In this document: piece after piece, positions 43,165 to 51,990 of the stretch
How positions within the stretch are numbered: the stretch's first letter is position 1
Layout: the number at the start of each line of letters is the position of its first letter
Origin: an uncultured Lachnospiraceae bacterium
GTDB lineage: Bacteria > Bacillota > Clostridia > Lachnospirales > Lachnospiraceae
NCBI GenBank assembly: GCA_910583605.1
Contig: CAJTXN010000001.1
Location: forward strand, 248,001-312,000
Reading direction: 5' to 3'
Length of the DNA: 64,000 nt
The notes under the pieces: generated by a model
The model's database searches: none
What the model was told of the DNA's origin: nothing
What the model saw: the letters and a program-made list of their open reading frames with translations, nothing else
Program-made: the position numbers and the translations under genes

Positions 43165-44505
43165 ATGATGAATTATTGTAATATAATACCTAAAATTTAT
43201 ATTAAAAACGGAAAGCTTGTGGAAAACGGGCATACCTGCAGGGAACTGGAACTGACGCCGGTTTCTTTTTGTGAACAGGCTGAAAATAACGGCGCTGATG
43301 AGGTACTGATTTATGAACTGTCTGAGAATGATTCTGAACATGATACCAACATCAAGACGATAAAAGAAATAGCAGATGCAGTGGACATTCCGATTTTACT
43401 GGGAGGAAATATTAAGCGTCTGGAAGACGTTAAGAAATATATTTATGCCGGAGCAAAAATGGCTGTACTGGATGCATCCAAAGACAACAATATAGCTTTG
43501 ATAAAAGAAGGAGCAGAACGGTTTGGCAGGGACAAAATTGCCATTCGCTTTGAAGCTGTGGGTGATACAAATACAAAACTGGATGACCATGCGGAAGATG
43601 TTTCGGAAGAACTCATCGATGCCTGTGTTCATTTTTCCGGTCTGGGCGCAGATTTATTGATTACGGATGATGTGGTCAGTAATAAAGTATCTGAGGCAGT
43701 CAAAGATTTGCCGCTTAAAATCTTATTGTCCTCACCGGTTCTAACGGAACAGGAACTGACTGCAATCGCCGGAAAGAATATTATCTATGGTTTTTCTTCT
43801 GAAAAAATCATCAGAAACATACAGGAAATCATGGATATCAAGCAGCGGTTGCATACGGCTGGAATGAATGTTAATGTATTTGAAAGCAGCATGAAATTTT
43901 CGGATTTCAAACTTAACAGTGACGGTCATCTGACGGTAGTTGTTCAGGATTATAAGACAAATGAAGTACTTATGGTGGCCTATATGAATGAAGAAGCCTT
44001 CCAAAAGACCCTTACAACCGGAAAAATGACGTATTACAGCAGAGAACGGAAGGAATTATGGGTGAAAGGCCAGACTTCCGGACATTTTCAGTTCGTAAAA
44101 TCTCTTACCATGGATTGTGATAATGATACCATGCTTGCCAAAGTAAAGCAGACTGGTGCTGCCTGTCATACCGGAAACAGAAGCTGTTTTTTTAATACTC
44201 TGTTCAAAAAGGAATATGATGAAACAAATCCGTTAATGGTATTTGAAAATGTATTTAATGTAATCAAAGATAGAAAAATACATCCGAAGGAAGGTTCATA
44301 TACGAATTATTTATTTGACAAGGGAATTGATAAAATATTAAAGAAAGTCGGCGAAGAAGCAACGGAAATTGTCATTGCTGCAAAAAATCCGGACAAAGAA
44401 GAAATTAAATATGAAATATCGGATTTTCTGTATCATGTAATGGTTCTTATGGCAGAAAAAGACGTTTCCTGGGAAGAAATAACAAGAGAATTGGCACGCC
44501 GCTGA
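43165..44505 (+). CDS. hisIE: HisIE bifunctional enzyme with N-terminal degenerate HisF-like barrel
   Basis: 446 residues, about twice the size of plain HisIE. Residues 1-232 resemble HisF/HisA (IIPKIYIKNGKLVENG; IPILLGGNIKRLEDV), but the catalytic aspartates look lost: the HisF Asp11 position is Y12 and the Asp130 position is F129. Residues about 243-345 are HisI, phosphoribosyl-AMP cyclohydrolase, with its metal cysteines (MDCDNDTML, GAACHTGNRSCFF). Residues about 360-446 are HisE, phosphoribosyl-ATP pyrophosphatase (KVGEEATEIVIAAKN). It performs steps 2 and 3 of histidine synthesis. True HisA and HisF must be elsewhere. Confidence 0.92.
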   Translation: MMNYCNIIPKIYIKNGKLVENGHTCRELELTPVSFCEQAENNGADEVLIYELSENDSEHDTNIKTIKEIADAVDIPILLGGNIKRLEDVKKYIYAGAKMAVLDASKDNNIALIKEGAERFGRDKIAIRFEAVGDTNTKLDDHAEDVSEELIDACVHFSGLGADLLITDDVVSNKVSEAVKDLPLKILLSSPVLTEQELTAIAGKNIIYGFSSEKIIRNIQEIMDIKQRLHTAGMNVNVFESSMKFSDFKLNSDGHLTVVVQDYKTNEVLMVAYMNEEAFQKTLTTGKMTYYSRERKELWVKGQTSGHFQFVKSLTMDCDNDTMLAKVKQTGAACHTGNRSCFFNTLFKKEYDETNPLMVFENVFNVIKDRKIHPKEGSYTNYLFDKGIDKILKKVGEEATEIVIAAKNPDKEEIKYEISDFLYHVMVLMAEKDVSWEEITRELARR

Positions 44506-44541
44506 TTCTTAAAGAAATATTTTAGAAAGGACGGTACTGCT

Positions 44542-46407
44542 TTGAATCAATTAGCGCTATCCGATGAAATTTTGCTGAGTATTGAAAAACCTGCCAGATA
44601 TATTGGAAATGAAGTCAACATGGTCAGAAAAGATTTAAAGGATATTGATATCCGCTTTGCCATGTGCTTTCCTGATGTATATGAAATAGGAATGTCCCAT
44701 CTTGGAATACAGATATTATATGATATGTTTAACAAACGGGAAGATGTTTATTGTGAACGGGTATATTCTCCCTGGACGGATTTGGACCGGATCATGCGTA
44801 AAGAACAGATTCCGCTGTTTGCACTGGAGTCCCAGGATCCTGTAAAAGAGTTTGATTTTCTTGGGATTACCATACAATATGAAATGTGTTATACCAATAT
44901 TCTGCAGATTCTGGACCTGAGTCAGATTCCTCTGAAGTCCTGTGACCGGGATGAGTCCTGTCCCATTGTAATCGGCGGTGGTCCCTGTGCCTATAATCCT
45001 GAACCGCTGGCACCATTCTTTGATATTTTTTATATGGGAGAGGGCGAAACCGTTTATTTTGAACTGCTGGATAAATATAAAGAATGGAAAAAAGCCGGTG
45101 GTACCCGGAAAGAATTTCTGGAACTGGCGGCAAATATCGAAGGGTTGTATGTTCCTGCTTTTTATGATGTGACTTATAAGGAAGACGGAACCATTGCATC
45201 GTTTCTTCCCAATAACCCGAATGCGAAAGAGACCATTAAAAAACAACTGGTTCTGGATATGGGACATACTTTTTATCCTGAAAAACCGCTGGTTCCGTTT
45301 ATAAAGGTTACCCAGGACAGAGTCGTATTGGAGATTCAGAGGGGCTGTATCCGGGGCTGCCGGTTCTGTCAGGCGGGCTCCGTTTATAAACCGGTTCGGG
45401 AACGCAGTCTGGAATTTTTAAAAGATATGGCATATAAAATGCTGAAAAATACCGGTCATGAGGAAATATCCCTTAGTTCTTTAAGTTCCAGTGATTATTC
45501 CAGACTGGAAGAGCTGGTTAATTTTCTGATTGAAGAGTTTAAAGGAAAAGGGGTCAATATATCTCTTCCGTCCCTTCGGATTGATGCATTTTCCCTGGAT
45601 GTTATGAGCAAAGTGCAGGATATCCGGAAGAGCAGTCTGACCTTCGCACCGGAAGCTGGTTCCCAGCGTCTTAGAAATGTGATTAATAAAGGACTGACGG
45701 AAGAAGTCATATTAAACGGTGCAAAACTCGCATTTGACGGCGGATGGAACCGTGTCAAACTGTATTTTATGCTGGGTCTTCCGACAGAAACCGTGGAGGA
45801 TATGGAAGGTATTGCATTATTAAGCGAAAAGATTGCTGAATTATATTATCAGATTCCGAAAGAAGAGCGAAACGGCAAGGTTCAGATTGTAGCCAGTACC
45901 TCTTTCTTTGTACCAAAACCATTTACGCCGTTTCAATGGGCGTCCATGAATACCAAGGAAGAGTTTTTGAATAAGGCTAAAATCGTAAATACCAAAATGA
46001 AAGAAATGCTGAATAAAAAAAGCCTGAAATATAACTGGCATGAAGCGGATGTAACGGTACTGGAAGGATTACTGGCCCGGGGTGACCGTAGGGTAGCCGA
46101 TATAATCTTAAGCGCATATGAATCAGGCTGTATTTATGATGCCTGGAGTGAAACCTTTGATAATCATAAATGGCAACAGGCGATTCAGGAAACAGGAATA
46201 GATCCTGATTTTTATACCACCAGGGAACGAAGTATGGAAGAAATTCTGCCATGGGATTTTATTGATATCGGCGTTACAAAGGATTTTCTGAAACGGGAGT
46301 GGCAGCGTGCAAAAGAAGAAGCCGTTACGCCGAATTGCAGAATGCAATGCGCAGGCTGCGGTGCCATGAAGTTTGGAGGAGGTGTCTGCTTTGAAAATAA
46401 GAATTAA
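44542..46407 (+). CDS. B12-binding-type radical SAM protein (TIGR03960 family)
   Basis: 621 residues from a TTG start at 44542, 10 bases after AAAGGA. The N-terminal part resembles a cobalamin-binding fold (FAMCFPDVYEIGMSHLGIQI). The radical SAM core follows with the cluster motif RGCIRGCRFCQAG and SLSSLSSSDYSRLEEL. A cysteine-rich tail (CRMQCAGCGAMKFGGGVC) closes it. It pairs with the small downstream gene TIGR03936, with which it overlaps by 17 bases. This pair is regularly placed before rng and rplU in Clostridia. Its reaction is unknown; a tRNA/rRNA modification role has been suggested by context only. Confidence 0.9.
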   Translation: MNQLALSDEILLSIEKPARYIGNEVNMVRKDLKDIDIRFAMCFPDVYEIGMSHLGIQILYDMFNKREDVYCERVYSPWTDLDRIMRKEQIPLFALESQDPVKEFDFLGITIQYEMCYTNILQILDLSQIPLKSCDRDESCPIVIGGGPCAYNPEPLAPFFDIFYMGEGETVYFELLDKYKEWKKAGGTRKEFLELAANIEGLYVPAFYDVTYKEDGTIASFLPNNPNAKETIKKQLVLDMGHTFYPEKPLVPFIKVTQDRVVLEIQRGCIRGCRFCQAGSVYKPVRERSLEFLKDMAYKMLKNTGHEEISLSSLSSSDYSRLEELVNFLIEEFKGKGVNISLPSLRIDAFSLDVMSKVQDIRKSSLTFAPEAGSQRLRNVINKGLTEEVILNGAKLAFDGGWNRVKLYFMLGLPTETVEDMEGIALLSEKIAELYYQIPKEERNGKVQIVASTSFFVPKPFTPFQWASMNTKEEFLNKAKIVNTKMKEMLNKKSLKYNWHEADVTVLEGLLARGDRRVADIILSAYESGCIYDAWSETFDNHKWQQAIQETGIDPDFYTTRERSMEEILPWDFIDIGVTKDFLKREWQRAKEEAVTPNCRMQCAGCGAMKFGGGVCFENKN

Positions 46408-47098
46408 ATTTTCAAAAACCGGTACCATGAAGTTTATCGGTCATCTGGATATTATGCGGTATTTTCAAAAGGTAATGCGCCGGTCTGAAGTTGATATTGC
46501 ATATTCGGAAGGATTCAGCCCTCATCAGAAAATGTCTTTTGCCGCACCGCTTGGCGTAGGACTCACCAGTATCGGAGAATATTTTGATATCGAGGTACAT
46601 TCAACGGATTCTTCTGCTGAAATGATTCGGAGAATGAATGAAACAATGGCGGACGGAATGGAAGTTCTAAGCTATGTCCGGTTACCGGAGGACAGCAAAA
46701 ATGCCATGTCCCTGGTAGCGGCTGCGGACTATGAGGTAACATTCCGGAAAGACCGTCAGCCGCTACCAGATATCTGTCAGCGTTTTTCAGAGTTCTGTGG
46801 TCAGCCGTGCATAGAAATTCTGAAGAAAACAAAAAAAAGCGAACAACTTGTGGATATTAAACCCTTAATCCTGGAATCCGGCTGTTCGGAACATCATGAA
46901 GAGCATCCGGTTATTTATATGAAGCTGTCTGCCGGAAGTGTGAATAACTTAAAACCGGAACTGGTCATACAGGCTTTTTATACGTTTATCGGTTCGGAAT
47001 TTGAACCTTTTGCCATAGAAGTGAAACGTTTGGAACTGTATGGAGAATCAGAAGGCAAACTGATACCTCTGGAAAAGTTCGGTACCATAATTGAATAA
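46391..47098 (+). CDS. Radical SAM-associated protein (TIGR03936/DUF2344)
   Basis: 235 residues from TTG 46391, chosen because GGAGGAGGTG lies just 6 bases upstream, within the end of the radical SAM gene. The family's N-terminal stretch is clear: MKIRIKFSKTGTMKFIGHLD, then SPHQKMSFAAPLGVGLTS. There is no iron-sulfur motif. It is the regular companion of the TIGR03960 protein and probably acts with it. Followed after 20 bases by the RNase G gene. Confidence 0.88.
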   Translation: MKIRIKFSKTGTMKFIGHLDIMRYFQKVMRRSEVDIAYSEGFSPHQKMSFAAPLGVGLTSIGEYFDIEVHSTDSSAEMIRRMNETMADGMEVLSYVRLPEDSKNAMSLVAAADYEVTFRKDRQPLPDICQRFSEFCGQPCIEILKKTKKSEQLVDIKPLILESGCSEHHEEHPVIYMKLSAGSVNNLKPELVIQAFYTFIGSEFEPFAIEVKRLELYGESEGKLIPLEKFGTIIE

Positions 47099-47118
47099 AA
47101 AAATCATGGGAGATTATC

Positions 47119-48336
47119 ATGGGCGGAAAGTTAATCATAACAAAGACGGACTGGAGAAATCCTGAGGAATCCATCCGGATTTTTTCCGGTCTGTATAAAG
47201 ACAAAAGGTTTTATCAGGTAGGATTTTCAAAAGACATCTCTGAACATGAACATGCAGGTCAGGTTGGAGATATCGTTGTGGGACGGGTCAGGGATATTGT
47301 AAAAAATATTAACGCTGCGTTTGTGGAACTGCAGCCCGGATATACCGGATACTATTCTCTGGAAGAAAACATTTCCCATATTTTTTTGAATTCAAAAAAT
47401 ACCAGCCGGCTCTGTCAGGGAGACTGGATTCTGGTTCAGGTAAAAAAAGCGGCAGTGAAAACAAAAGCGCCGGTTTTAACATCAAAAATCAGTTTATCCG
47501 GTCAATACGCCGTGCTGAATATCAATGATAATGGTATGGGGTTTTCGGGAAAAATACAGAATACCGGTTTTCGTTCCAGAATCAGCAGTCTGCTGCGTTC
47601 AGAGAATGAATTCGGTAATTTCGGAATTATAATACGTACCAATGCGGAAAGAGCTGACAGTGAGACCATACTACAGGAAGTAAGGAATTTAAAAAACGAA
47701 TGGGAGCAGATACATCAGGAAGCGGTTCACCGGCCATGTTATCATATGGTCAGGCGTGCCGAACCGGAATATCTGCGGCTCATTAAGGGCAGTTATTCCG
47801 GCGAGATTCATGAGATTATCACCGATAATCATGAAATTTATAAGGAAATCCGGCAGTATATCCATCGGATGTCCATGAATGAAATCCGGCTGACCTTTTA
47901 TCAGGATGATTTACTTCCCCTGTATAAACTCTATGGGCTGGAATCCGTAATGAAGAATATTTTATCGAAAAATGTCTGGCTGAAATCCGGTGCCTATCTG
48001 GTCATTGAACCCACGGAAGCAATGGTTGTAATTGATGTTAATACCGGAAAATGTATAAAAGGCAGGAAACAGGACGATACTATATTTAAAGTGAATATGG
48101 AAGCAGCAAAAGAGATTGCGGCTCAGCTCCGTCTACGGAATTTATCGGGTATTATTATCATTGATTTTATCAATATGGATTCGGAAGAGCAAAAACGGGA
48201 ACTGGTTGAGGAGTTAAAACAACAAATTTATAAGGATAAGATTAAAACTTCATTTGTGGAAATGACGAAGCTGGACCTGGTAGTTCTGACCAGAAAGAAA
48301 ACAGAGGCGCCGGTTTACGAACAGCTGGAGAATTAA
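47119..48336 (+). CDS. rng: Ribonuclease G (RNase E/G family)
   Basis: 405 residues. An S1 domain (about residues 35-115, GDIVVGRVRDIVKNINAAFVEL) precedes the RNase H-like/DNase I-like catalytic part. The catalytic magnesium aspartates lie in VVIDVNTGK and IIIIDFINM. The Zn-link CPxC motif after the core is missing, since the protein ends in VLTRKKTEAPVYEQLEN, so it is a short form; zinc-dependent tetramer assembly may differ. The family cuts single-stranded RNA and matures 16S rRNA 5' ends. No SD stronger than GGGAG is visible, 11 bases before the ATG. Confidence 0.9.
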   Translation: MGGKLIITKTDWRNPEESIRIFSGLYKDKRFYQVGFSKDISEHEHAGQVGDIVVGRVRDIVKNINAAFVELQPGYTGYYSLEENISHIFLNSKNTSRLCQGDWILVQVKKAAVKTKAPVLTSKISLSGQYAVLNINDNGMGFSGKIQNTGFRSRISSLLRSENEFGNFGIIIRTNAERADSETILQEVRNLKNEWEQIHQEAVHRPCYHMVRRAEPEYLRLIKGSYSGEIHEIITDNHEIYKEIRQYIHRMSMNEIRLTFYQDDLLPLYKLYGLESVMKNILSKNVWLKSGAYLVIEPTEAMVVIDVNTGKCIKGRKQDDTIFKVNMEAAKEIAAQLRLRNLSGIIIIDFINMDSEEQKRELVEELKQQIYKDKIKTSFVEMTKLDLVVLTRKKTEAPVYEQLEN

Positions 48337-48370
48337 ATGATCCCTGCTTATTGTAGAAAATATATATGAA

Positions 48371-48419
48371 AACAGGCTAAAAGAAAACAAATCCTGCAAT
48401 CGTTTTCCTTTAGCCTGTT
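48371..48419. other. 18-bp hairpin between converging rng and XRE genes
   Basis: AACAGGCTAAAAGAAAAC (48371-48388) pairs with the 18-base arm at 48402-48419 with one G-T pair; the loop is 13 bases. No T-run follows on +; on - a loose TATATATTTT follows. It may work as a convergent terminator or RNA end protection. Confidence 0.7.
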
Positions 48420-48437
48420 CTCAGCAGTCTCAATAGA

Positions 48438-48650
48438 CTAGTTCTTCTTGTCACTAAGACCAAGAATGTAATCAGATGTTACGCCATAATACTTTGTTAA
48501 TGTAATTAAGTGACGTATAGGCATCTCATTTGCTCCTCTTTCATAACGAGCATACATTGTCTGTGAAGTCTGAAGAACAGCAGCAACCTCTCTCTGAGTT
48601 ACTTCTTTGTCTTCACGAAGATCACGGATTCTCTTGATGTAGTCCATCAT
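48438..48650 (-). CDS. Small XRE-family DNA-binding regulator
   Basis: 70 residues, almost nothing but a Cro/CI-type helix-turn-helix (KEVTQREVAAVLQTSQTMYA, then RYERGANEMPIRHLITLTKY). The start may be either of two adjacent ATGs; GGAATGG lies upstream. It is transcribed toward rng. The upstream region has a plausible promoter overlapped by a 12-base direct repeat, so it may repress itself. Target unknown. Confidence 0.85.
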   Translation of the reverse strand: MMDYIKRIRDLREDKEVTQREVAAVLQTSQTMYARYERGANEMPIRHLITLTKYYGVTSDYILGLSDKKN

Positions 48651-48670
48651 TATTCATCACCATTCCAATC

Positions 48671-48712
48671 ATTTTATTAGTTGCCTGATTGGTTACAAAT
48701 TTGGTCACAAAT
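48671..48712 (-). promoter_or_regulatory. Promoter of the XRE gene overlapped by a 12-bp direct repeat
   Basis: Minus strand: TTGTAA (48698-48693), a 16-base spacer and TAAAAT (48676-48671). On + the repeats TTGGTTACAAAT (48689-48700) and TTGGTCACAAAT (48701-48712) lie side by side with one mismatch over the -35 box, as for an autoregulatory operator. Confidence 0.5.
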
Positions 48713-48917
48713 TCTTAACCGCAACTGTTCATATATTCTACCACATAATTATCCTTATATGTAATATTAGTACATATTATTTATCATAAATTTGTTTACT
48801 TTTATGTATATTTTAATATTATATATTTGCCTATTGACTATTATCTATATTTTTATTAAAATGAAAACAGTATGTAAAGCAGTTTATATTAAATTAAAAA
48901 AAGGAGAAGAGCATAGT

Positions 48918-49496
48918 ATGGGAAACGCACAAAATGTAAGCGAAATGAGTCAGGATGCCTACAAGCATCAGAAATATTTTGAGGAGAAAAAGGCCAGGAA
49001 TAAGATACTGTTGGGCTGGATATTTCTGGCAATGTCCGTGTTTTCACTGGTATCGGTTTTTGTATTTCCGCTGTATAAATACAATTATTCCAACAACAAA
49101 GCCGGTCTGAGTCTCAACGGTAATTTTACGGCAATCAAAATGATTTCCAGATATTTTTCCAAAGGATATGGTGATTATTCAGTTTTGAACACTTTTACAA
49201 TGATCAGTTCGGTATTACTGATAGCCGTAATGATTTATATCGTTGCTGCAGCTGTTGTTTCAGTTCTTTTTAAAGGTAAGGCCGGCGGCTCTCTTCGCAG
49301 GCTGACAAGCTTTATTGCACTGGAAATAGCGGCTACCGTTCAATTTATGCTGCTGATGATAAATATGTTGTTTGCAAAGATTGATGTTTCCGGAAATGCC
49401 GTAAACGGAATTGAATTTTGGATTATATTCGTATTAAGTATTGTATTGGTATGTTTTTCAATTTCTCTGTCGACCCCGGTTCATCTGGAAGATTGA
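48918..49496 (+). CDS. Hypothetical four-span membrane protein
   Basis: 192 residues from ATG 48918 (MGNAQNVSEMSQ), with AAGGAG 11 bases upstream; an earlier ATG at 48792 would add 42 residues beginning with a further hydrophobic helix. About four hydrophobic segments are visible (about residues 30-52, 97-120, 130-150 and 165-185), after a charged N-terminus. No family is recognised. It is wedged between the XRE gene and the rplU promoter, in a position that in related genomes is normally an rng-to-rplU gap. Confidence 0.6.
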   Translation: MGNAQNVSEMSQDAYKHQKYFEEKKARNKILLGWIFLAMSVFSLVSVFVFPLYKYNYSNNKAGLSLNGNFTAIKMISRYFSKGYGDYSVLNTFTMISSVLLIAVMIYIVAAAVVSVLFKGKAGGSLRRLTSFIALEIAATVQFMLLMINMLFAKIDVSGNAVNGIEFWIIFVLSIVLVCFSISLSTPVHLED

Positions 49497-49507
49497 TATA
49501 ATTTTTA

Positions 49508-49536
49508 TTGACAATTTTGTAAATACATGCTAAACT
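49508..49536 (+). promoter_or_regulatory. Sigma-A promoter of the rplU-prp-rpmA operon
   Basis: TTGACA (49508-49513), a 17-base spacer and TAAACT (49531-49536), 84 bases before rplU. Confidence 0.85.
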
Positions 49537-49542
49537 ACAATA

Positions 49543-49612
49543 GTGTGCCGCTCAATGAGGTTCTAAGTTCTGATTTTTCAGACACCAAAATTGGCGAGTA
49601 TTGGAAATAGGA
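49543..49612 (+). ncRNA. L21 leader-like autoregulatory RNA
   Basis: The 5' leader holds a GCCGCTCAATGAGG segment, a TCTGA/TCAGA hairpin with a TTTT loop and CCAAAATTGGCGAG just before the ribosome site, the kind of conserved structure found before rplU in Firmicutes (Rfam L21_leader). It is thought to bind L21 and tune expression. The match is from memory. Confidence 0.55.
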
Positions 49613-49620
49613 GGTGCCAT

Positions 49621-49929
49621 ATGTACGCAATTATAGCAACAGGTGGTAAACAGTACAAGGTTTCAGAAGGCGATATTATCAAAGTTGAAAAACTTGGTAT
49701 TGAAGCTGATGAAAAAGTTACATTTGACCAGGTTCTTCTTGTAAGCGATTCTGATGTTAAAGTCGGAAATCCTACAGTCGCAAATGCAAGCGTGGAAGGA
49801 ACCGTTCTTTCTAACGGCAGAGCGAAGAAGATTATTGTTTATAAGTACAAGAGAAAGACCGGATATCATAAGAAAAATGGTCACAGACAGTCTTATACTG
49901 AAGTTAAGATTGATAAGATTAATGCATAG
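49621..49929 (+). CDS. rplU: 50S ribosomal protein L21
   Basis: 102 residues from ATG 49621, with AGGAGGTG 4 bases upstream; the open frame continues upstream only by chance. Typical bL21: [18 protein letters not shown] at the start and [20 protein letters not shown] in the rRNA-contacting C-terminal part. It is the first gene of the conserved rplU-prp-rpmA operon. Confidence 0.98.
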   Translation: MYAIIATGGKQYKVSEGDIIKVEKLGIEADEKVTFDQVLLVSDSDVKVGNPTVANASVEGTVLSNGRAKKIIVYKYKRKTGYHKKNGHRQSYTEVKIDKINA

Positions 49930-49946
49930 TTCTTTTGGTAATTCGT

Positions 49947-50279
49947 ATGATTGATGTGACAATCTATAAGAATTCTTCTGATAATTATCAGGGATTTATG
50001 TTCAATGGACATGCAGGCGCTGCCGGTTACGGCAAAGATATTGTATGTGCTGCCGTGTCGGTTCTGGTAATCAATACGGTAAATTCCCTGGAAGCATTTA
50101 CGGCAGAACCATTTTCTTTGGAGAATGATTCATCGGGCGGTTACTTAAAGCTGGAATTTGAACATAATGAGCTTAGTAAAGAAGCTGGAATTTTAATGGA
50201 TTCCATGGTCTTAGGCCTGCAGGGAATCCGTGATAATGGCAACAAGAAATACATTCGTATAATTTTCAAGGAGGTGTAA
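49947..50279 (+). CDS. prp: Ribosomal-processing cysteine protease Prp
   Basis: 110 residues from ATG 49947. Prp (YsxB) removes the N-terminal extension of L27 in Firmicutes. The catalytic pair is H22 in NGHAGAAGYG and C34 in KDIVCAAVSVL, with the usual spacing. It lies between rplU and rpmA. Its substrate motif is visible in L27 (LQFF before AHKKG). Translation is probably coupled, since no strong ribosome site precedes the ATG. TTG 49935 is a less likely start. Confidence 0.93.
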   Translation: MIDVTIYKNSSDNYQGFMFNGHAGAAGYGKDIVCAAVSVLVINTVNSLEAFTAEPFSLENDSSGGYLKLEFEHNELSKEAGILMDSMVLGLQGIRDNGNKKYIRIIFKEV

Positions 50280-50282
50280 ACT

Positions 50283-50567
50283 ATGTTGAAAATGGACCTT
50301 CAGTTTTTCGCTCATAAAAAGGGTGTGGGCTCTACTAAGAACGGCAGGGATTCCGAATCCAAACGATTAGGAGCGAAAAGAGCAGACGGACAGTTTGTTA
50401 AGGCTGGAAACATTCTTTATAGACAGCGTGGAACAAAGATTCATCCCGGCGTAAATGTAGGCCGCGGTGGTGACGATACATTATTTGCTTTAGTGGATGG
50501 TATTGTTCGCTTTGAAAGAAAAGGAAGAGATAAGAAACAGGTTTCTATTGTTCCGGTTGCAGAATAG
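50283..50567 (+). CDS. rpmA: 50S ribosomal protein L27 with cleavable N-terminal extension
   Basis: 94 residues. The mature protein begins at [20 protein letters not shown]; it is preceded by MLKMDLQFF, the Firmicutes extension that Prp removes after QFF. The flexible N-terminal tail of mature L27 reaches the peptidyl-transferase centre, so removal is needed for function. GGAGG lies 7 bases before the ATG, 3 bases after prp. A strong terminator follows. Confidence 0.98.
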   Translation: MLKMDLQFFAHKKGVGSTKNGRDSESKRLGAKRADGQFVKAGNILYRQRGTKIHPGVNVGRGGDDTLFALVDGIVRFERKGRDKKQVSIVPVAE

Positions 50568-50574
50568 TTTATAT

Positions 50575-50610
50575 AAGACTTCAAATCAATGTGGTTTGAA
50601 GTCTTTTTTA
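50575..50610 (+). terminator. Intrinsic terminator after rpmA
   Basis: AAGACTTCAAA (50575-50585) pairs with TTTGAAGTCTT (50595-50605) around a 9-base loop and runs into TTTTTA. It separates the ribosomal operon from obgE. Confidence 0.92.
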
Positions 50611-50649
50611 CCTTTTCGTTAAATAGACTGACAGAGCAGGAGGAAAACT

Positions 50650-51936
50650 ATGTTTGCAGACAGAGCAAAAATATTTATAAAGTCCGGAAAAGGCGGAGAC
50701 GGACATGTTAGCTTCAGAAGAGAATTATTTGTTCCTAACGGCGGTCCGGACGGCGGAGACGGCGGCCGCGGCGGGGATGTTATATTTGTAGTGGATGAAG
50801 GATTAAATACGTTAACGGATTTCAGACATATTCGAAAATATGTAGCCCAGCCCGGAGAAGACGGCGGCAAAAGAAACCGGCACGGAAAAGACGGAGAAGA
50901 TATTATTATTAAAGTACCGCTGGGAACAATTATTAAAGATGCCGAATCGGATAAAGTAATTGCGGATATGTCAGATTCTTCCAAACAGGTGGTTGTATTA
51001 AAGGGTGGAAGAGGTGGAAAAGGAAACCAGCATTATGCAACCGCAACCATGCAGGCCCCGAAATATGCCCAGCCCGGACAGCAGTCGATGGAATTATTTG
51101 TCCAGCTGGAACTGAAGGTAATTGCAGATGTAGGTCTTGTGGGTTATCCGAATGTTGGAAAATCCACACTGTTATCCAGAGTAACCAATGCAAAACCTAA
51201 AATTGCAAATTATCATTTTACTACATTGAATCCCAATCTGGGAGTGGTAGACCTGGACGGAACCAAAGGGTTTGTAATTGCAGATATACCTGGATTGATT
51301 GAAGGAGCTGCCCAGGGGGTCGGTCTGGGCCATGAGTTTTTAAGACACATTGAGCGTACGAAAGTAATCATTCATATGGTAGATGCCGCCTCCACCGAAG
51401 GCAGGGATCCTGTGGAAGATATTAAAAAAATCAATGCAGAACTTGAAGCATATAATCCGAAATTATTGGAGCGTCCCCAGGTCATTGCCGCAAATAAAAT
51501 AGATGCCATATATTCCGAAGAGGAAAGCCCGATTCACCGTCTACGGACAGAATTTGAATCTCAGGGGATAAAGATATTTCCGATTTCCGCAGTCAGCGGA
51601 AAAGGATTAAAAGAGCTGTTGTATGCAGTTCACTCTTTACTGGAATCCATGGACTCCGAACCGGTCGTATTTGAACAGGAATTTTTTCCGGGAGAATATA
51701 TGGATCATCCGGAAGAACCTTTTACGGTTTCAAAACTGGAGGAAGGTTTATATTCCATTGAAGGACCGAGAATTGAGAGAATGCTTGGTTATACAAATTT
51801 GGAATCTGAAAAAGGGTTTATGTTCTTTCAGAATTTCATGAAGGATAACGGCATATTGGAAGAGTTGGAACGATTGGGAATTACAGACGGCGATACCGTA
51901 AAAATATATGGCCATGAATTTGATTATTATAAATAA
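50650..51936 (+). CDS. obgE: GTPase ObgE (CgtA)
   Basis: 428 residues with the three Obg domains: a glycine-rich N-terminal Obg fold (1-160, DGGRGGDV and GGRGGKGNQHY), a G domain (GYPNVGKSTLL near 166, TTLNPNLG switch, DIPGLIEGA, AANKIDA) and the C-terminal OCT domain (about 345-428), which not all bacteria have. Obg acts in late 50S assembly, stringent response and, in Bacillus, sporulation entry. AGGAGG lies 8 bases before the ATG. It follows rpmA as in most Firmicutes. Confidence 0.97.
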   Translation: MFADRAKIFIKSGKGGDGHVSFRRELFVPNGGPDGGDGGRGGDVIFVVDEGLNTLTDFRHIRKYVAQPGEDGGKRNRHGKDGEDIIIKVPLGTIIKDAESDKVIADMSDSSKQVVVLKGGRGGKGNQHYATATMQAPKYAQPGQQSMELFVQLELKVIADVGLVGYPNVGKSTLLSRVTNAKPKIANYHFTTLNPNLGVVDLDGTKGFVIADIPGLIEGAAQGVGLGHEFLRHIERTKVIIHMVDAASTEGRDPVEDIKKINAELEAYNPKLLERPQVIAANKIDAIYSEEESPIHRLRTEFESQGIKIFPISAVSGKGLKELLYAVHSLLESMDSEPVVFEQEFFPGEYMDHPEEPFTVSKLEEGLYSIEGPRIERMLGYTNLESEKGFMFFQNFMKDNGILEELERLGITDGDTVKIYGHEFDYYK

Positions 51937-51990
51937 TTTACAATAATAATTTTATGTAAACTACAAAACAGAAAGGATAAGGAACGTTTT

